Source: Lachnospiraceae bacterium (GTDB lineage: Bacteria > Bacillota > Clostridia > Lachnospirales > Lachnospiraceae). From it: a DNA stretch of 57,659 nt. The position numbers and the translations under genes were made by a program. Where the stretch lies: assembly GCA_021769135.1 (NCBI GenBank), contig JAETTM010000021.1:1-57659 (forward strand), in the 5' to 3' direction. Numbering within the stretch: position 1 is the first letter of the stretch; every line of letters starts with the position of its first letter. Shown here one piece after another: positions 27,713-36,624 of this stretch. The notes below the pieces were generated by a model, which had not been told where the DNA came from, ran no database searches, and was given only the letters and a program-made list of their open reading frames with translations.

Positions 27713-28554
27713 CAAAGAAAAACGCAGATACGCATACGAATAAGGTGGCGATGGTCTTATTGATACTGGGGCTTTCCACGATTATTTTTCCGCTGTATTT
27801 AACGATTGTAATTGCGTTCAAACAGCCTTCTGAAATGACAACAAGCATCAGCGGTATTTTATCCCTGCCCAAGTCATGGAGCCTGAGCAATTTCAGGGAA
27901 GCTATGGAAGTAACGGATTTCTGGCATTCTTTGGGAAATAGCCTTTTGATAACATTATTGGCGGTAGGGCTGTCTATTATCATCCATTCTCTGATGGGAT
28001 ATGCATTGGGGAGGAACAAAGCGAAAAGCAAATTCTATAGTTTCGTATATTTGTTCATCGTAAGCGGTATGTTTGTGCCCTTTGCGATTCTGATGATGCC
28101 TTTGGCCAAACAGACGGCAGAAATGGGGCTGGCAAACTGGGCGGGGGTTATTCTCCTTTACGTTGTGTTTTATATGCCCATGAATATATTGCTGTATTCC
28201 GGGTATTTGGTAAATATCTCGATGGCGCTGGAAGAAGCGGCGAAGGTGGATGGGGCTTCTACATGGAGAACCTACTGGAAGATTATTTTCCCGATTATGC
28301 GCCCTATGCATGCGACAGTTGCGGTTTTGACGGCATTGTCGGTATGGAATGACGTAATGACGCCGCTTGTTATTATGGCGGGTTCCGGACAGAATACATT
28401 GCCGTTGGCACAGCTGAACTTCCAGTCGCAATTCGGCACGAACTATAACCTGGCCTTTGCATCTTATTTGCTGGCGCTGATACCGATTTTAATTTTCTAC
28501 ATCATTTGCCAGAAACAGATTTTGAACGGTGTTGTAAACGGGGCGGTGAAGTAA
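27709..28554 (+). CDS. Sugar ABC transporter permease, MalG type
   Basis: Second permease, 281 residues with six helices. The EAA loop reads MALEEAAKVDGASTWRTYWKIIFPIM. It starts inside the stop of the preceding permease, so the two are coupled and probably made in equal amounts. No ATPase gene follows; importers of this class in Firmicutes often share a MsmK-type ATPase encoded elsewhere. Confidence 0.93.
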   Translation: MTKKNADTHTNKVAMVLLILGLSTIIFPLYLTIVIAFKQPSEMTTSISGILSLPKSWSLSNFREAMEVTDFWHSLGNSLLITLLAVGLSIIIHSLMGYALGRNKAKSKFYSFVYLFIVSGMFVPFAILMMPLAKQTAEMGLANWAGVILLYVVFYMPMNILLYSGYLVNISMALEEAAKVDGASTWRTYWKIIFPIMRPMHATVAVLTALSVWNDVMTPLVIMAGSGQNTLPLAQLNFQSQFGTNYNLAFASYLLALIPILIFYIICQKQILNGVVNGAVK

Positions 28555-28617
28555 AGGAAAGACAAAAGATATTATTTTTTAATAAGGTTACCGGTTACAG
28601 GGTGAACAGTAACGGAA

Positions 28618-28648
28618 CACGGGCTGCCGGAAATAAAGGCAGCCTGTG
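28618..28648 (+). other. Intercistronic hairpin before the GH36 gene
   Basis: Stem 28618-28628 with 28638-28648, 11 bp with one G-U pair and a 9-base loop. No T-run follows. It may shield the importer mRNA from decay or damp read-through into the GH36 gene, whose ribosome site starts at 28655. Confidence 0.5.
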
Positions 28649-28666
28649 CTTGTCAGGAGGAAAGAT

Positions 28667-30925
28667 ATGGCGGTTAATTATGACGAAAATACGAAAACTA
28701 TTTCCATAAATACGCAAAATACTACTTATCAGATGAAAATAGGCCCTTATGGGGTATTGCTCCATAACTATTATGGGGAGAGGATTTCCGGCGAGGATAT
28801 GTCATATCTGTTCCGATATGAGGATATCGGCTTTTCTCCGGCCATGGGGGATGCCGGTATGAATCGGACGGTGTCTTTGGATACTATGCCCCAGGAAATG
28901 CCTTCCTTTAATGTGGGCGACTACCGGGCGGAGGGAATCAGGGTGCAGCATGGGGATGGCAGCTATGCGCTGGACCTTAGATATGTATCCCATGAAATTA
29001 TGGACGGGAAATATTGCCTGGAGGGATTGCCCGCGATGTATGCGGATGGAACAGGCGAGCCCGGTGCATCGGAAGGAAACGTTGTCAAGGAAGATTTCGG
29101 AAAAGGCAAAGGGAGGAGCAGAGGAAAAGCGGAAACGCTGAAAATCGTGTTAAAAGATAGGGTAAAGGAGTTTTTCGTGACGTTATTGTATGGCGTTTAT
29201 GAGGAACTGGATATTATTACAAGGGCATGCCTGATTGAAAATCGGGAAGAGGAAACGGCGGTGATGGACAAAGCAGTGTCCATGAGCATAGATTTTCTGA
29301 CGGCGGATATGGATATATATACCTTTAATGGAAGGCATACCATGGAGCGGGAGGCGGAGCGGAGAAGGCTTGGAAAGGGAGTGACTTCGATAGGCTCGCT
29401 CCGGGGAACTTCCAGCCATCAGCACAATCCCTTCGTGATTCTCTGCGAGCCGGAAACGGGGGAAGAGCACGGGGGCTGTTATGGCTTCGCTTATGTTTAC
29501 AGCGGTAATTTCCTGGCGGAAGTGGAGTGCAGCCAGATGGAAATGCTGCGTTTTACCATGGGGATTCATCCATCCCGGTTTAAAGTATTGCTGGAAAAGG
29601 GAAGAGTATTTACAATGCCGGAAGTGATTATGACCTATTCGGGAAAGGGGCTGGGCAGATTGTCTTCCCAGCTTCACCGGGCCATGAGGGAATACCTTTG
29701 CCGGGGAAAGTTTAAGAGTGGGCGGAGGCCCATTTTAATTAATAATTGGGAGGCCACTTATTTTGACTTTAACGGGGAAAAGCTGATTTCCATAGCGGAG
29801 GAAGCGGCTAAGCTGGGGATAGAAATGCTGGTTATGGATGACGGCTGGTTTGGGAAAAGGGATTTCGATGAATCGGGCCTTGGAGACTGGTTCCCCAACG
29901 AAGAAAAACTGGGGATGAGCCTGCATGAATTAATTGAAAGAGTGAAAGAAAAGGGGATTTCCTTTGGCATATGGATGGAACCGGAGATGGTAAATGAGGA
30001 CAGCCGGCTTTATAAGGAACATCCGGACTGGGCTTTCGCTTTGCCGGGCCGCGAGCCGGGAAGGGGAAGATGCCAGCTGGTGCTGGATTTGGGAAGGGAG
30101 TGCGTGAGAGAATACGTTTACCAGGCCATTTGCAGCATTTTGGATACGGGGGATATTACGTATGTAAAATGGGATATGAACAGGAGCATCAGCGATGTTT
30201 ATAACCGCGACCTGCCGCCGGAACAGCAGGGGGAGGCAGGCCATAGATATGTGCTTGGCCTGTATGAGCTGCTGGAAAGGATTACCTCCAAATACCCGGA
30301 TGTATTGCTGGAAGGGTGCAGCGGCGGAGGGGGAAGGTTTGACGCCGGTATGCTTTATTATTCGCCGCAGATTTGGTGCAGCGATGATACGGATGCCATC
30401 GAACGGCTGAAAATCCAGTATGGAACGTCCTTCGGCTACCCCATCAGCGCGGTGGGCTCCCATGTTTCGGCCTGTCCGAATCATCAGAACGGACGCATTA
30501 CCCCATTGCATACGCGGGGAACGGTGGCGATGGCGGGGACCTTCGGGTATGAGCTGGATATCAGTAAAATGACAGAGGAAGATAAAAAAGAAGTTAAGAA
30601 GCAGATTGAAGATTATAAGAAGTATTCTGACTTGATTCAGGAAGGGGAATATTACCGGCTGGCAAAACCGGAAGAAATTTTTATGGCCTGGCAGTTTGTT
30701 TCCGATGAGAAAGACAGAAGCCTTGTAAATGTGGTGATGACCAGCGCCAGGGCGAATTCTCCGGGATGTATCGTAAAGCTGAAAGGACTGGAACCGGGAA
30801 GCGATTACAGGGAGGATGAGACCGGGAAGGTTTATAGCGGCAGCTCGTTAATGCATGGAGGATATCTGCTCCCTAAAGAAATGGGGGAGTATCAGTCCTA
30901 CCAAATTTATTTCGAGAGGGTCTGA
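28667..30925 (+). CDS. Alpha-galactosidase, GH36
   Basis: Retaining enzyme of 752 residues releasing galactose from raffinose-family sugars and melibiose. The N-terminal beta supersandwich is followed by the barrel, with NNWEATYFDFN, MLVMDDGWFGKRD, the nucleophile Asp in YVKWDMNRSISD (about 503) and the acid/base Asp in CSDDTDAIERLK (about 573). EGCSGGGGRFD lies between. An Asp/Gly-rich insert at about 125-150 is unusual in length. No signal peptide, so hydrolysis is cytosolic after import. The ATG has AGGAGG upstream. It is the last gene of the AraC-controlled locus. Confidence 0.95.
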   Translation: MAVNYDENTKTISINTQNTTYQMKIGPYGVLLHNYYGERISGEDMSYLFRYEDIGFSPAMGDAGMNRTVSLDTMPQEMPSFNVGDYRAEGIRVQHGDGSYALDLRYVSHEIMDGKYCLEGLPAMYADGTGEPGASEGNVVKEDFGKGKGRSRGKAETLKIVLKDRVKEFFVTLLYGVYEELDIITRACLIENREEETAVMDKAVSMSIDFLTADMDIYTFNGRHTMEREAERRRLGKGVTSIGSLRGTSSHQHNPFVILCEPETGEEHGGCYGFAYVYSGNFLAEVECSQMEMLRFTMGIHPSRFKVLLEKGRVFTMPEVIMTYSGKGLGRLSSQLHRAMREYLCRGKFKSGRRPILINNWEATYFDFNGEKLISIAEEAAKLGIEMLVMDDGWFGKRDFDESGLGDWFPNEEKLGMSLHELIERVKEKGISFGIWMEPEMVNEDSRLYKEHPDWAFALPGREPGRGRCQLVLDLGRECVREYVYQAICSILDTGDITYVKWDMNRSISDVYNRDLPPEQQGEAGHRYVLGLYELLERITSKYPDVLLEGCSGGGGRFDAGMLYYSPQIWCSDDTDAIERLKIQYGTSFGYPISAVGSHVSACPNHQNGRITPLHTRGTVAMAGTFGYELDISKMTEEDKKEVKKQIEDYKKYSDLIQEGEYYRLAKPEEIFMAWQFVSDEKDRSLVNVVMTSARANSPGCIVKLKGLEPGSDYREDETGKVYSGSSLMHGGYLLPKEMGEYQSYQIYFERV

Positions 30926-30941
30926 GTATTTATATAAAGGA

Positions 30942-30990
30942 AATCCGGCCATTTTAAGTTTTGCCTGCGGCAAAAGGGCCGGATTCTTTG
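30942..30990 (+). terminator. Nested hairpin, probable terminator after GH36 gene
   Basis: Outer stem AATCCGGCC with GGCCGGATT (9 bp) encloses an inner stem TTTTGCC with GGCAAAA (7 bp, 3-base loop). The 3' side continues CTTTG and lacks a long T-run, so termination may be incomplete. Confidence 0.6.
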
Positions 30991-31102
30991 TCGCATCTAC
31001 ACAGTTGCACGGGCTTTGCAGCAAGTGCAAAGTCCTGGGCTGAACTATTGCTCGTCATTATTCTTTTATTCCGTAACAATCTATACATTTCTCAATATTA
31101 TG

Positions 31103-31237
31103 TGGTATAATGAATTGCGCCGATGCGCGAGCGCATACCTGCTCTTCGCAGAAGAGGAGGTGCCGTCACGGCGAGTGAGTTATCAATTTATTCGGGCAGC
31201 AATGTGCGGAGATATGCACGGAAATGAGGGAAATAAT
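31103..31237 (+). promoter_or_regulatory. Extended -10 promoter and hairpin-rich leader of the aldo/keto reductase gene
   Basis: TGG then TATAAT at 31106-31111 forms an extended -10; no good -35 is seen. The following leader has four short hairpins in a row: ATGCGC/GCGCAT near 31123-31136, CTCTTC/GAAGAG near 31142-31156, GCCG/CGGC near 31163-31173, and GTGC/GCAC near 31205-31220, the last close to the ribosome site. Pre-start gap 30926-31237 holds no gene. Confidence 0.5.
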
Positions 31238-32245
31238 ATGGAAAAAATTACTTTAGGAAAGACAGGATTGGTTGTGAATAAAAACGGCTTTGGGGCGCTG
31301 CCGATTCAGAGGATATCGAAAGGGGATGCGGTATATTTGCTTCAGAAGGCGTTTGACCATGGGATTAATTATTTCGATACGGCCAGATGGTATACGGACA
31401 GCGAAGAGAAGATAGGGGCGGCGCTTTCCCATGTGCGGGAGAAGGTTGTTATCAGCACGAAGACGGGGGCGCAGGACGCAGCAGGTTTCTGGGCCGATTT
31501 GGAAACCAGCTTTAAGGAACTGCAGACGGATTACATAGATATTTACCAGTTCCATAATCCTGCATTCTGCCCGAAGCCGGGAGACGGTTCGGGGCTGTAT
31601 GAGGCTATGCTGGAAGCGAAGAAGCAGGGAAAAATCAGGCATATCGGGATTACCAACCATAGATATAAAATTGCGGAAGAAGCGGTGGAATCCGGGTTAT
31701 ATGAAACGGTACAGTTTCCTTTTTCCTATCTGGCGAGTGAGCCGGAGAAGAAGATTGTGGAAATGTGCAGGGAAAAGAACATTGGCTTTATTGCTATGAA
31801 GGCTTTGTCCGGCGGGCTGATTACGGATTCGGCGCTGGCATATGCATTCATGGCCGGCTATGGCCATGTGGAGCCTATCTGGGGAATCCAGAAGGAGGAA
31901 GAGCTGGACGAATTCCTTTCCTATCAGGAGAAGCCCCCTGTTTGGACGGAGGAAATGGAAGAAAAGCTGGAAAAGGAAAAAGAAGAGCTGGCCGGGGATT
32001 TCTGCAGGGGATGCGGCTATTGCATGCCGTGCCCGGTAGGGATTGAAATCAATAACTGCGCAAGGATGAGCCTGCTGCTTCGCCGGGCACCCAAGGAAGG
32101 ATATTTGAGGGAAGCCTGGAAAGAGAAAATGAAAAAAATAGAGAGCTGCCTGCTTTGCGGACAGTGTAAGAGCAGATGCCCGTATGGGCTGGATACCCCG
32201 GAGCTGCTTAAAAAAAACTATGAGGATTATAAGACTTTCCTTTAA
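31238..32245 (+). CDS. Aldo/keto reductase with C-terminal 4Fe-4S ferredoxin domain
   Basis: Predicted oxidoreductase of about 335 residues. Residues 1-265 form the NADPH-dependent aldo/keto reductase barrel (ITLGKTGLVVNKNGFGALP, YFDTARWY, KVVISTKTG, YQFHNPAF). The C-terminal part has two cysteine clusters, CRGCGYCMPCPVGIEINNC and CLLCGQCKSRCPYGLD, for iron-sulfur clusters. The usual catalytic Tyr and Lys positions appear in YFDTARWYTDSE and STKTG. The substrate is unknown. An upstream in-frame extension to 31016 is rejected because it would cover the promoter and leader. Confidence 0.9.
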   Translation: MEKITLGKTGLVVNKNGFGALPIQRISKGDAVYLLQKAFDHGINYFDTARWYTDSEEKIGAALSHVREKVVISTKTGAQDAAGFWADLETSFKELQTDYIDIYQFHNPAFCPKPGDGSGLYEAMLEAKKQGKIRHIGITNHRYKIAEEAVESGLYETVQFPFSYLASEPEKKIVEMCREKNIGFIAMKALSGGLITDSALAYAFMAGYGHVEPIWGIQKEEELDEFLSYQEKPPVWTEEMEEKLEKEKEELAGDFCRGCGYCMPCPVGIEINNCARMSLLLRRAPKEGYLREAWKEKMKKIESCLLCGQCKSRCPYGLDTPELLKKNYEDYKTFL

Positions 32246-32275
32246 AATTGAATATTTCTGCGGGAATGGTTGGGA

Positions 32276-32305
32276 TTGACAGTTTGCGGAGGAAGATGGT
32301 AAACT
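32276..32305 (+). promoter_or_regulatory. Promoter of the LacI-type regulator gene
   Basis: Perfect -35 TTGACA at 32276-32281, 18-base spacer, -10 TAAACT at 32300-32305 (four of six). Confidence 0.5.
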
Positions 32306-32347
32306 TTCCCTGCAAAAAGAGATTGTAAAGGATTGGAAACAGGAGAT

Positions 32348-33364
32348 ATGACATCCAGAGAATTTGCCAAGCTGATTGGGGTATCGCAGCCGACGGTGTC
32401 ACGTGCGCTTAATAACAGCAATCTGGTTGCCCCCGAAACGAAAGAATATGTTCTAAAGAAGGCGAGAGAATATAAGTTTGAGCTGAACAGCCAGGCGCAA
32501 AGCCTGAAAACGAGCAGGACGGGAACGATAGGAATTCTTTTTCCGAAGCATTTTATCAGTATGAACAACAATTTGATGCTCGCCCATGTATATGACTGTA
32601 TTCAGCAGGAATTGAGCTCTTATGACTATGATATCATGGTTATTTACTATGACAGTAATTCCCAAGACTTTTCCAGGTTCGAGAGAAGCATACGCAAGAA
32701 AAAAGTGGATGGTTTTCTTGTATTGCGAATGGAACTCATGGATGAGGAGATGGAGCTGATCCAGCAATATCAGGTGCCGTGTGTGTTTATGATGAATGCC
32801 AATGCAAACATCAGGGAAAACCTTAGCTATTTTTTTTCGGACAGCTTTTACGGGGGATATCTGGCGGGGAAATATTTTGGGGAATTCCGGGATTATCATA
32901 AAATGTATATTACGGTTTCGGAGGAACGGGATGATGCCAGCCGCCGGTTTAACGGATATCGCAAAGGGCTGGAAGAAATGGGGTATTATTTCCGGGATGA
33001 GGATATAGTGCAGTGCAATATCGGTATACGGTCGGCATATGATTGTGTCAGCAGACATATGGAGCTGCTCAGAAAGCGGAAAACGGCAATTTTTACTTAT
33101 AGCGATTTATTGGCGATTGGCGCGGTTCAGGCATGTCTGCGCCATGATGTAGCTGTACCGGAACAGGTACAGATACTGGGAATGGATGACATGCCCCTGG
33201 CTACGATGCTGCAGCCGGAAATCAGCACGGTTCATGTAGATGTGGATGAAATAGTGCCGAAAGCATGCCATCTGTTGATGGAATTGATAGAGAAAAAGGC
33301 AGTGATGCGGCAGGAATGGGTCCGGCCCCGGCTGATTATCAGGGAGACATCATTGCTAGTGTAG
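32348..33364 (+). CDS. LacI-family transcriptional regulator
   Basis: Regulator of about 338 residues. The helix-turn-helix is MTSREFAKLIGVSQPTVSRAL, followed by the hinge helix ELNSQAQSLKTSRTGTIGILFP and a periplasmic-binding-like effector domain. In the effector domain AIFTYSDLLAIGAVQACLRH and QILGMDDMPLATMLQPEISTVHVD are standard. The start is uncertain: ATG 32348 has AGGAG only two bases away, and TTG 32333 is the alternative. It precedes the ABC importer and sulfatase genes, whose promoter carries a LacI-type palindrome. Confidence 0.9.
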   Translation: MTSREFAKLIGVSQPTVSRALNNSNLVAPETKEYVLKKAREYKFELNSQAQSLKTSRTGTIGILFPKHFISMNNNLMLAHVYDCIQQELSSYDYDIMVIYYDSNSQDFSRFERSIRKKKVDGFLVLRMELMDEEMELIQQYQVPCVFMMNANANIRENLSYFFSDSFYGGYLAGKYFGEFRDYHKMYITVSEERDDASRRFNGYRKGLEEMGYYFRDEDIVQCNIGIRSAYDCVSRHMELLRKRKTAIFTYSDLLAIGAVQACLRHDVAVPEQVQILGMDDMPLATMLQPEISTVHVDVDEIVPKACHLLMELIEKKAVMRQEWVRPRLIIRETSLLV

Positions 33365-33395
33365 GGGAACTGCCCCGCCAGTTGCCAGGCATCGG

Positions 33396-33430
33396 AAAGC
33401 CGTGCGTGATATTTATGCGCACGGCTTTTT
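33396..33430 (+). terminator. Intrinsic terminator after the LacI-type gene
   Basis: Perfect 11-bp stem 33396-33406 with 33418-33428 followed by T to 33430. Confidence 0.85.
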
Positions 33431-33544
33431 GTGCGCGGCTCCATACAGAAGAAATATGCCGCTAAGGCGGCGCATGGGGCGTGCGGCGGGCAGGGAAGAA
33501 AAATACCCTACCAGATTTGTGCATATTTCATAAATTATAAAAAA

Positions 33545-33657
33545 TGAATACGTATAAAATAAACAAAAATACTGCGAAACACGAAAAAATAGATAAAAGG
33601 CATTGACAATATGGTGAATAGATGATATAAAAGAATCATCGATTGAATACGTATTCA
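33545..33657 (+). promoter_or_regulatory. Promoter and LacI-type operators of the importer/sulfatase operon
   Basis: -35 TTGACA at 33603-33608, 17-base spacer, -10 TATAAA at 33626-33631. A perfect 14-bp palindrome TGAATACGTATTCA lies at 33644-33657, about 10-25 bases after the likely start point. A second copy with two mismatches, TGAATACGTATAAA, lies at 33545-33558, upstream of the -35. The central CG fits LacI-family operators. The intergenic stretch 33365-33684 holds no gene. Confidence 0.75.
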
Positions 33658-33684
33658 GAACGAAAAGTTCAAAGGAGGACGAAT

Positions 33685-34851
33685 ATGAAGAGAGTAATGG
33701 CTATGATAATGGCGGCATGTATGATGGTATGTACATTGACGGCCTGCGGAACATCGGAAGCGCCGGCGGAGAATAAGGCGGATGCGCCTGCAGAGGCTAC
33801 GGAAGATACGAAAGAGGATGCGCCGGAGGCGGCAGCGGAAGATACGGCGGAAGCCGGAACGGAGACAAATACAGGAGCGGACGAACTGACTCCTTCAGGG
33901 GAAACTTTAATTGTAGGAACAATGGCAAATGCCCTTGGGCTGCCGGTACACCAGGCGGAAAAGGCGGGATATTTTAAAGACGCAGGATTGGATGTTAAGG
34001 TTGAAATTTTTGCAACGGGCGCCCCTATTAATGAAGCGATGGCAGCAGGGGAACTGGATGTGGCAGTTAGCGGCATGGCTTCCGTTTACGCGTTGGCAAC
34101 AGGCATGTACACATATATTGGAGACGGCGTTATTACAACCGGCGGCGAGTCCATTTATGCCAGGGCAGACAGTCCTTATGCACAGGCAGGGGCAGACGAG
34201 GACGGGATTATCGGAAGTGCGGAATCCCTGAAAGGGGCATCCATTTTAGGGCCTTTGGCAACGACCGCCCACTATCAGGCCATTAAGTATATGGAGCATT
34301 TTGGGTTGACAACGGACGATTTCAGCATGGTTTCCATGGACTATCCTCAGGCTTATCAGGCTTTTGTCACAGGGGAAGGCGATTTGATTGCTAATAAAAT
34401 GCCATACACCAATCAGCTGGAAGAAGCCGGTTATGTAAAAGTGAGCGATATGAGCATGATATTGGATAACCCGATTATCGATACGATTTTTGTGCAGAAT
34501 GCAGTGGCGGAAGGCCGCAGGGATGATTTGATTCTTTTCCTGGAATGCTATTATAAGGCATGTGCGGACTTAATGGCGGATGAAGCGGCCAGAAGAGAGA
34601 CGGCTATGGAATGGTATGCGGAAGAAGGCATTACATATAGCGAGTCCGATATGGATACCGAAATCGGGGTAAAGGACTACTTTACCATTGATACGGTGGA
34701 TACGGATGACAATTCTATCGGGGCGTTTATGACTGATATTGGGGCATTTTATGTGGAGCAGGATATGATTTCTACCGGCGATTTCCCAAATGTGGAAGCG
34801 AGCATCGACCATTCCTTCTTGGAAGCGGCAAAAGCGAGGGCGGCAAAATAA
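33685..34851 (+). CDS. NitT/TauT-type ABC transporter substrate-binding lipoprotein
   Basis: Binding protein of about 388 residues of the NMT1/SsuA/TauA type. The signal peptide ends in LTAC (Cys about 20). Then comes a 45-residue linker very rich in Ala, Glu and Asp. The fold begins TLIVGTMANALGLPVHQAEKAGYFKDAGLDV, and GAPINEAMAAGELDVAVSGMA is typical of sulfonate, taurine and nitrate binders. The ATG has AAAGGAGG upstream. The neighbouring sulfatases suggest a sulfated or sulfonated small ligand; the sequence alone does not prove it. Confidence 0.88.
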   Translation: MKRVMAMIMAACMMVCTLTACGTSEAPAENKADAPAEATEDTKEDAPEAAAEDTAEAGTETNTGADELTPSGETLIVGTMANALGLPVHQAEKAGYFKDAGLDVKVEIFATGAPINEAMAAGELDVAVSGMASVYALATGMYTYIGDGVITTGGESIYARADSPYAQAGADEDGIIGSAESLKGASILGPLATTAHYQAIKYMEHFGLTTDDFSMVSMDYPQAYQAFVTGEGDLIANKMPYTNQLEEAGYVKVSDMSMILDNPIIDTIFVQNAVAEGRRDDLILFLECYYKACADLMADEAARRETAMEWYAEEGITYSESDMDTEIGVKDYFTIDTVDTDDNSIGAFMTDIGAFYVEQDMISTGDFPNVEASIDHSFLEAAKARAAK

Positions 34852-34906
34852 TCGTATAATGCGGCGGTAGTGTGAAGGGCAGCAGTGTAAGGCAGTGGCG
34901 CAAAAA

Positions 34907-34952
34907 GCAGGGCAGTTACAGTATTCTAAAGTGGAATTTGCAATTGCCCTGT
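34907..34952 (+). other. Hairpin between binding-protein and permease genes
   Basis: Stem CAGGGCA 34908-34914 with TGCCCTG 34945-34951, extended by weaker pairs on both sides. No T-run. Such hairpins after a binding-protein gene usually keep its mRNA more abundant than that of the permeases. Confidence 0.5.
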
Positions 34953-35004
34953 TGCTATTTGTGAAGTGGCGAAGCATTCTTTTTTGGAAAGGCATGGTTG
35001 TGTG

Positions 35005-35790
35005 ATGAAAGATAATAAAAAGATAAAATATCTTTGCATATCGATATTGTCGGTACTGGCAGTCATCGTTATATGGTATATCTGCATCGATGTGGTGCAT
35101 ATGAAGCCGGAAACAGTATTTCCGGGACCGGTAAAGGTGTTCCGGTCATTTATTGATAAATTGTCATCGAAGGCACCGGACGGCGCTACACTCCAGGCGC
35201 ATTTATGGTCCAGCATCAAAGTGGCACTGTTAGGATATGCCCTTGGAGCGGTCATTGGCGTGCCGCTTGGGATTGCCATGGCGTGGAACAAATGGGTGGA
35301 CCGTTTTGTGCGACCCCTGTTCGATTTAATCCGCCCGATTCCGGGGCTGGCCTGGATTCCTATGTTTATTCTGCTGTTTGGAATCGGAATCACATCCAAA
35401 GCGCTGGTGATTTTCCTGGGGGCTTTGATTGCATGCATTGTAAACAGTTATACAGGAATCCGGCAGACAAAGGAAACCCATCTGTGGGTAGGGGATGTAT
35501 TCGGAGCCACCGGAAGCCAGAAGCTGTTCCGGATTGCAATCCCTACGGCTTTGCCGATGATTTTTACAGGCCTGCGGGTGGCCCTTGGAACTTCATGGAC
35601 GGCGCTGGTGGCAGCGGAACTATTGGCCTCCACAAAGGGGTTGGGGTATATGATACAACAGGCCAGGGCTATTTCCAGGCCGGATATCATTATTGTAGGT
35701 ATGCTGGCAATCGGTGCGGTGGGCGCAGTTTTTGATGCTCTGCTTCATCTGGTGGAGGTTAAAGTAGCAAAAGGAATGAATGTAAAATAA
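35005..35790 (+). CDS. NitT/TauT-type ABC transporter permease 1
   Basis: Membrane protein of about 261 residues with six helices, of the SsuC/TauC/NrtB kind. Landmarks are the early MKPETVFPGPVKVFRSF, LFDLIRPIPGLAWIPMFILLFGIG and the EAA loop FGATGSQKLFRIAIPTALPMIFTG. The start ATG 35005 is somewhat far from the GGAAAGG ribosome site (12 bases). A second, different permease follows, so the channel is probably a heterodimer. Confidence 0.9.
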   Translation: MKDNKKIKYLCISILSVLAVIVIWYICIDVVHMKPETVFPGPVKVFRSFIDKLSSKAPDGATLQAHLWSSIKVALLGYALGAVIGVPLGIAMAWNKWVDRFVRPLFDLIRPIPGLAWIPMFILLFGIGITSKALVIFLGALIACIVNSYTGIRQTKETHLWVGDVFGATGSQKLFRIAIPTALPMIFTGLRVALGTSWTALVAAELLASTKGLGYMIQQARAISRPDIIIVGMLAIGAVGAVFDALLHLVEVKVAKGMNVK

Positions 35791-35823
35791 TGCACAAAAA
35801 AGCGTGTTCGTATGGAGGTAATG

Positions 35824-36624
35824 ATGAAAAAAGGTGTTTTGAAGTACCGCACTTCGGATAAAACGGTAAACGCTGTCTGCGCATGCATTGCGATTGGGCT
35901 GTTTCTCATCTTGTGGTATTGGGGAACTGCGGCAACCAAACTGGGAATGATGATTCCGGGCCCCATAGAAGTGCTGCAGGCGATTGGCAGGGGATTGTTT
36001 GGAAAAGTTGGGCGCCATAGCATTATAGCCCATGTGGGATATAGCATGATGCGCGTTATGGTCGGTTTTGCCATTGGTTCTTTAGTGGGCGTCGCCCTGG
36101 GGCTTCTGATGGGGTGGTATGGTATTGCGGAAGCGATTTTTAACCCGCTGTTCCGTATTATCCGCCCGATTCCCCCCATCGCGTGGATTCCCATTTCCAT
36201 TATTTGGTTTGGGCTGGGGGAGGATGCGAAAATATTTTTGATTTTCCTGGCGGCATTTTCCAATACGACTTTGAATTCCATGGCCGGGGCAAAAAGCGTG
36301 GACCCCGAGGTAATCAATGCGGCGAAAATGCTGGGGGCAAGCGAGAGGCAGATTTTCACTACCATTGTGCTTCCGGCATCCGTTCCTTCTATTTTCGCAG
36401 GGCTTCAGGTAGCGATTTCCAGCAGCTGGGCTACGGTTTTGGCCGCGGAAATGGTAAGGTCATCGGAAGGTCTGGGATGGATGATTGTAGCGGGTATGAA
36501 TAATAACGATATGATTCAGATTCTATCTGGAATTGTCATGATTGGTATTGTAGGGTTCATCCTTGCGATTATTATGAGAAAGGCGGAGGAAGTATTATGT
36601 CGATGGAACAAGAGCGGGGAATAG
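35824..36624 (+). CDS. NitT/TauT-type ABC transporter permease 2
   Basis: Second permease, about 266 residues and six helices. It has MMIPGPIEVLQAIG, NPLFRIIRPIPPIAWIPISIIWFGLG and the EAA loop NAAKMLGASERQIFTTIVLPASVPSIFAGL. It is clearly related to but distinct from permease 1. ATG 35824 is preferred, with GGAGG at 35814-35818; 35821 and 35812 are alternatives. Its last 28 bases overlap the first ATPase gene, implying coupled translation. Confidence 0.9.
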   Translation: MKKGVLKYRTSDKTVNAVCACIAIGLFLILWYWGTAATKLGMMIPGPIEVLQAIGRGLFGKVGRHSIIAHVGYSMMRVMVGFAIGSLVGVALGLLMGWYGIAEAIFNPLFRIIRPIPPIAWIPISIIWFGLGEDAKIFLIFLAAFSNTTLNSMAGAKSVDPEVINAAKMLGASERQIFTTIVLPASVPSIFAGLQVAISSSWATVLAAEMVRSSEGLGWMIVAGMNNNDMIQILSGIVMIGIVGFILAIIMRKAEEVLCRWNKSGE

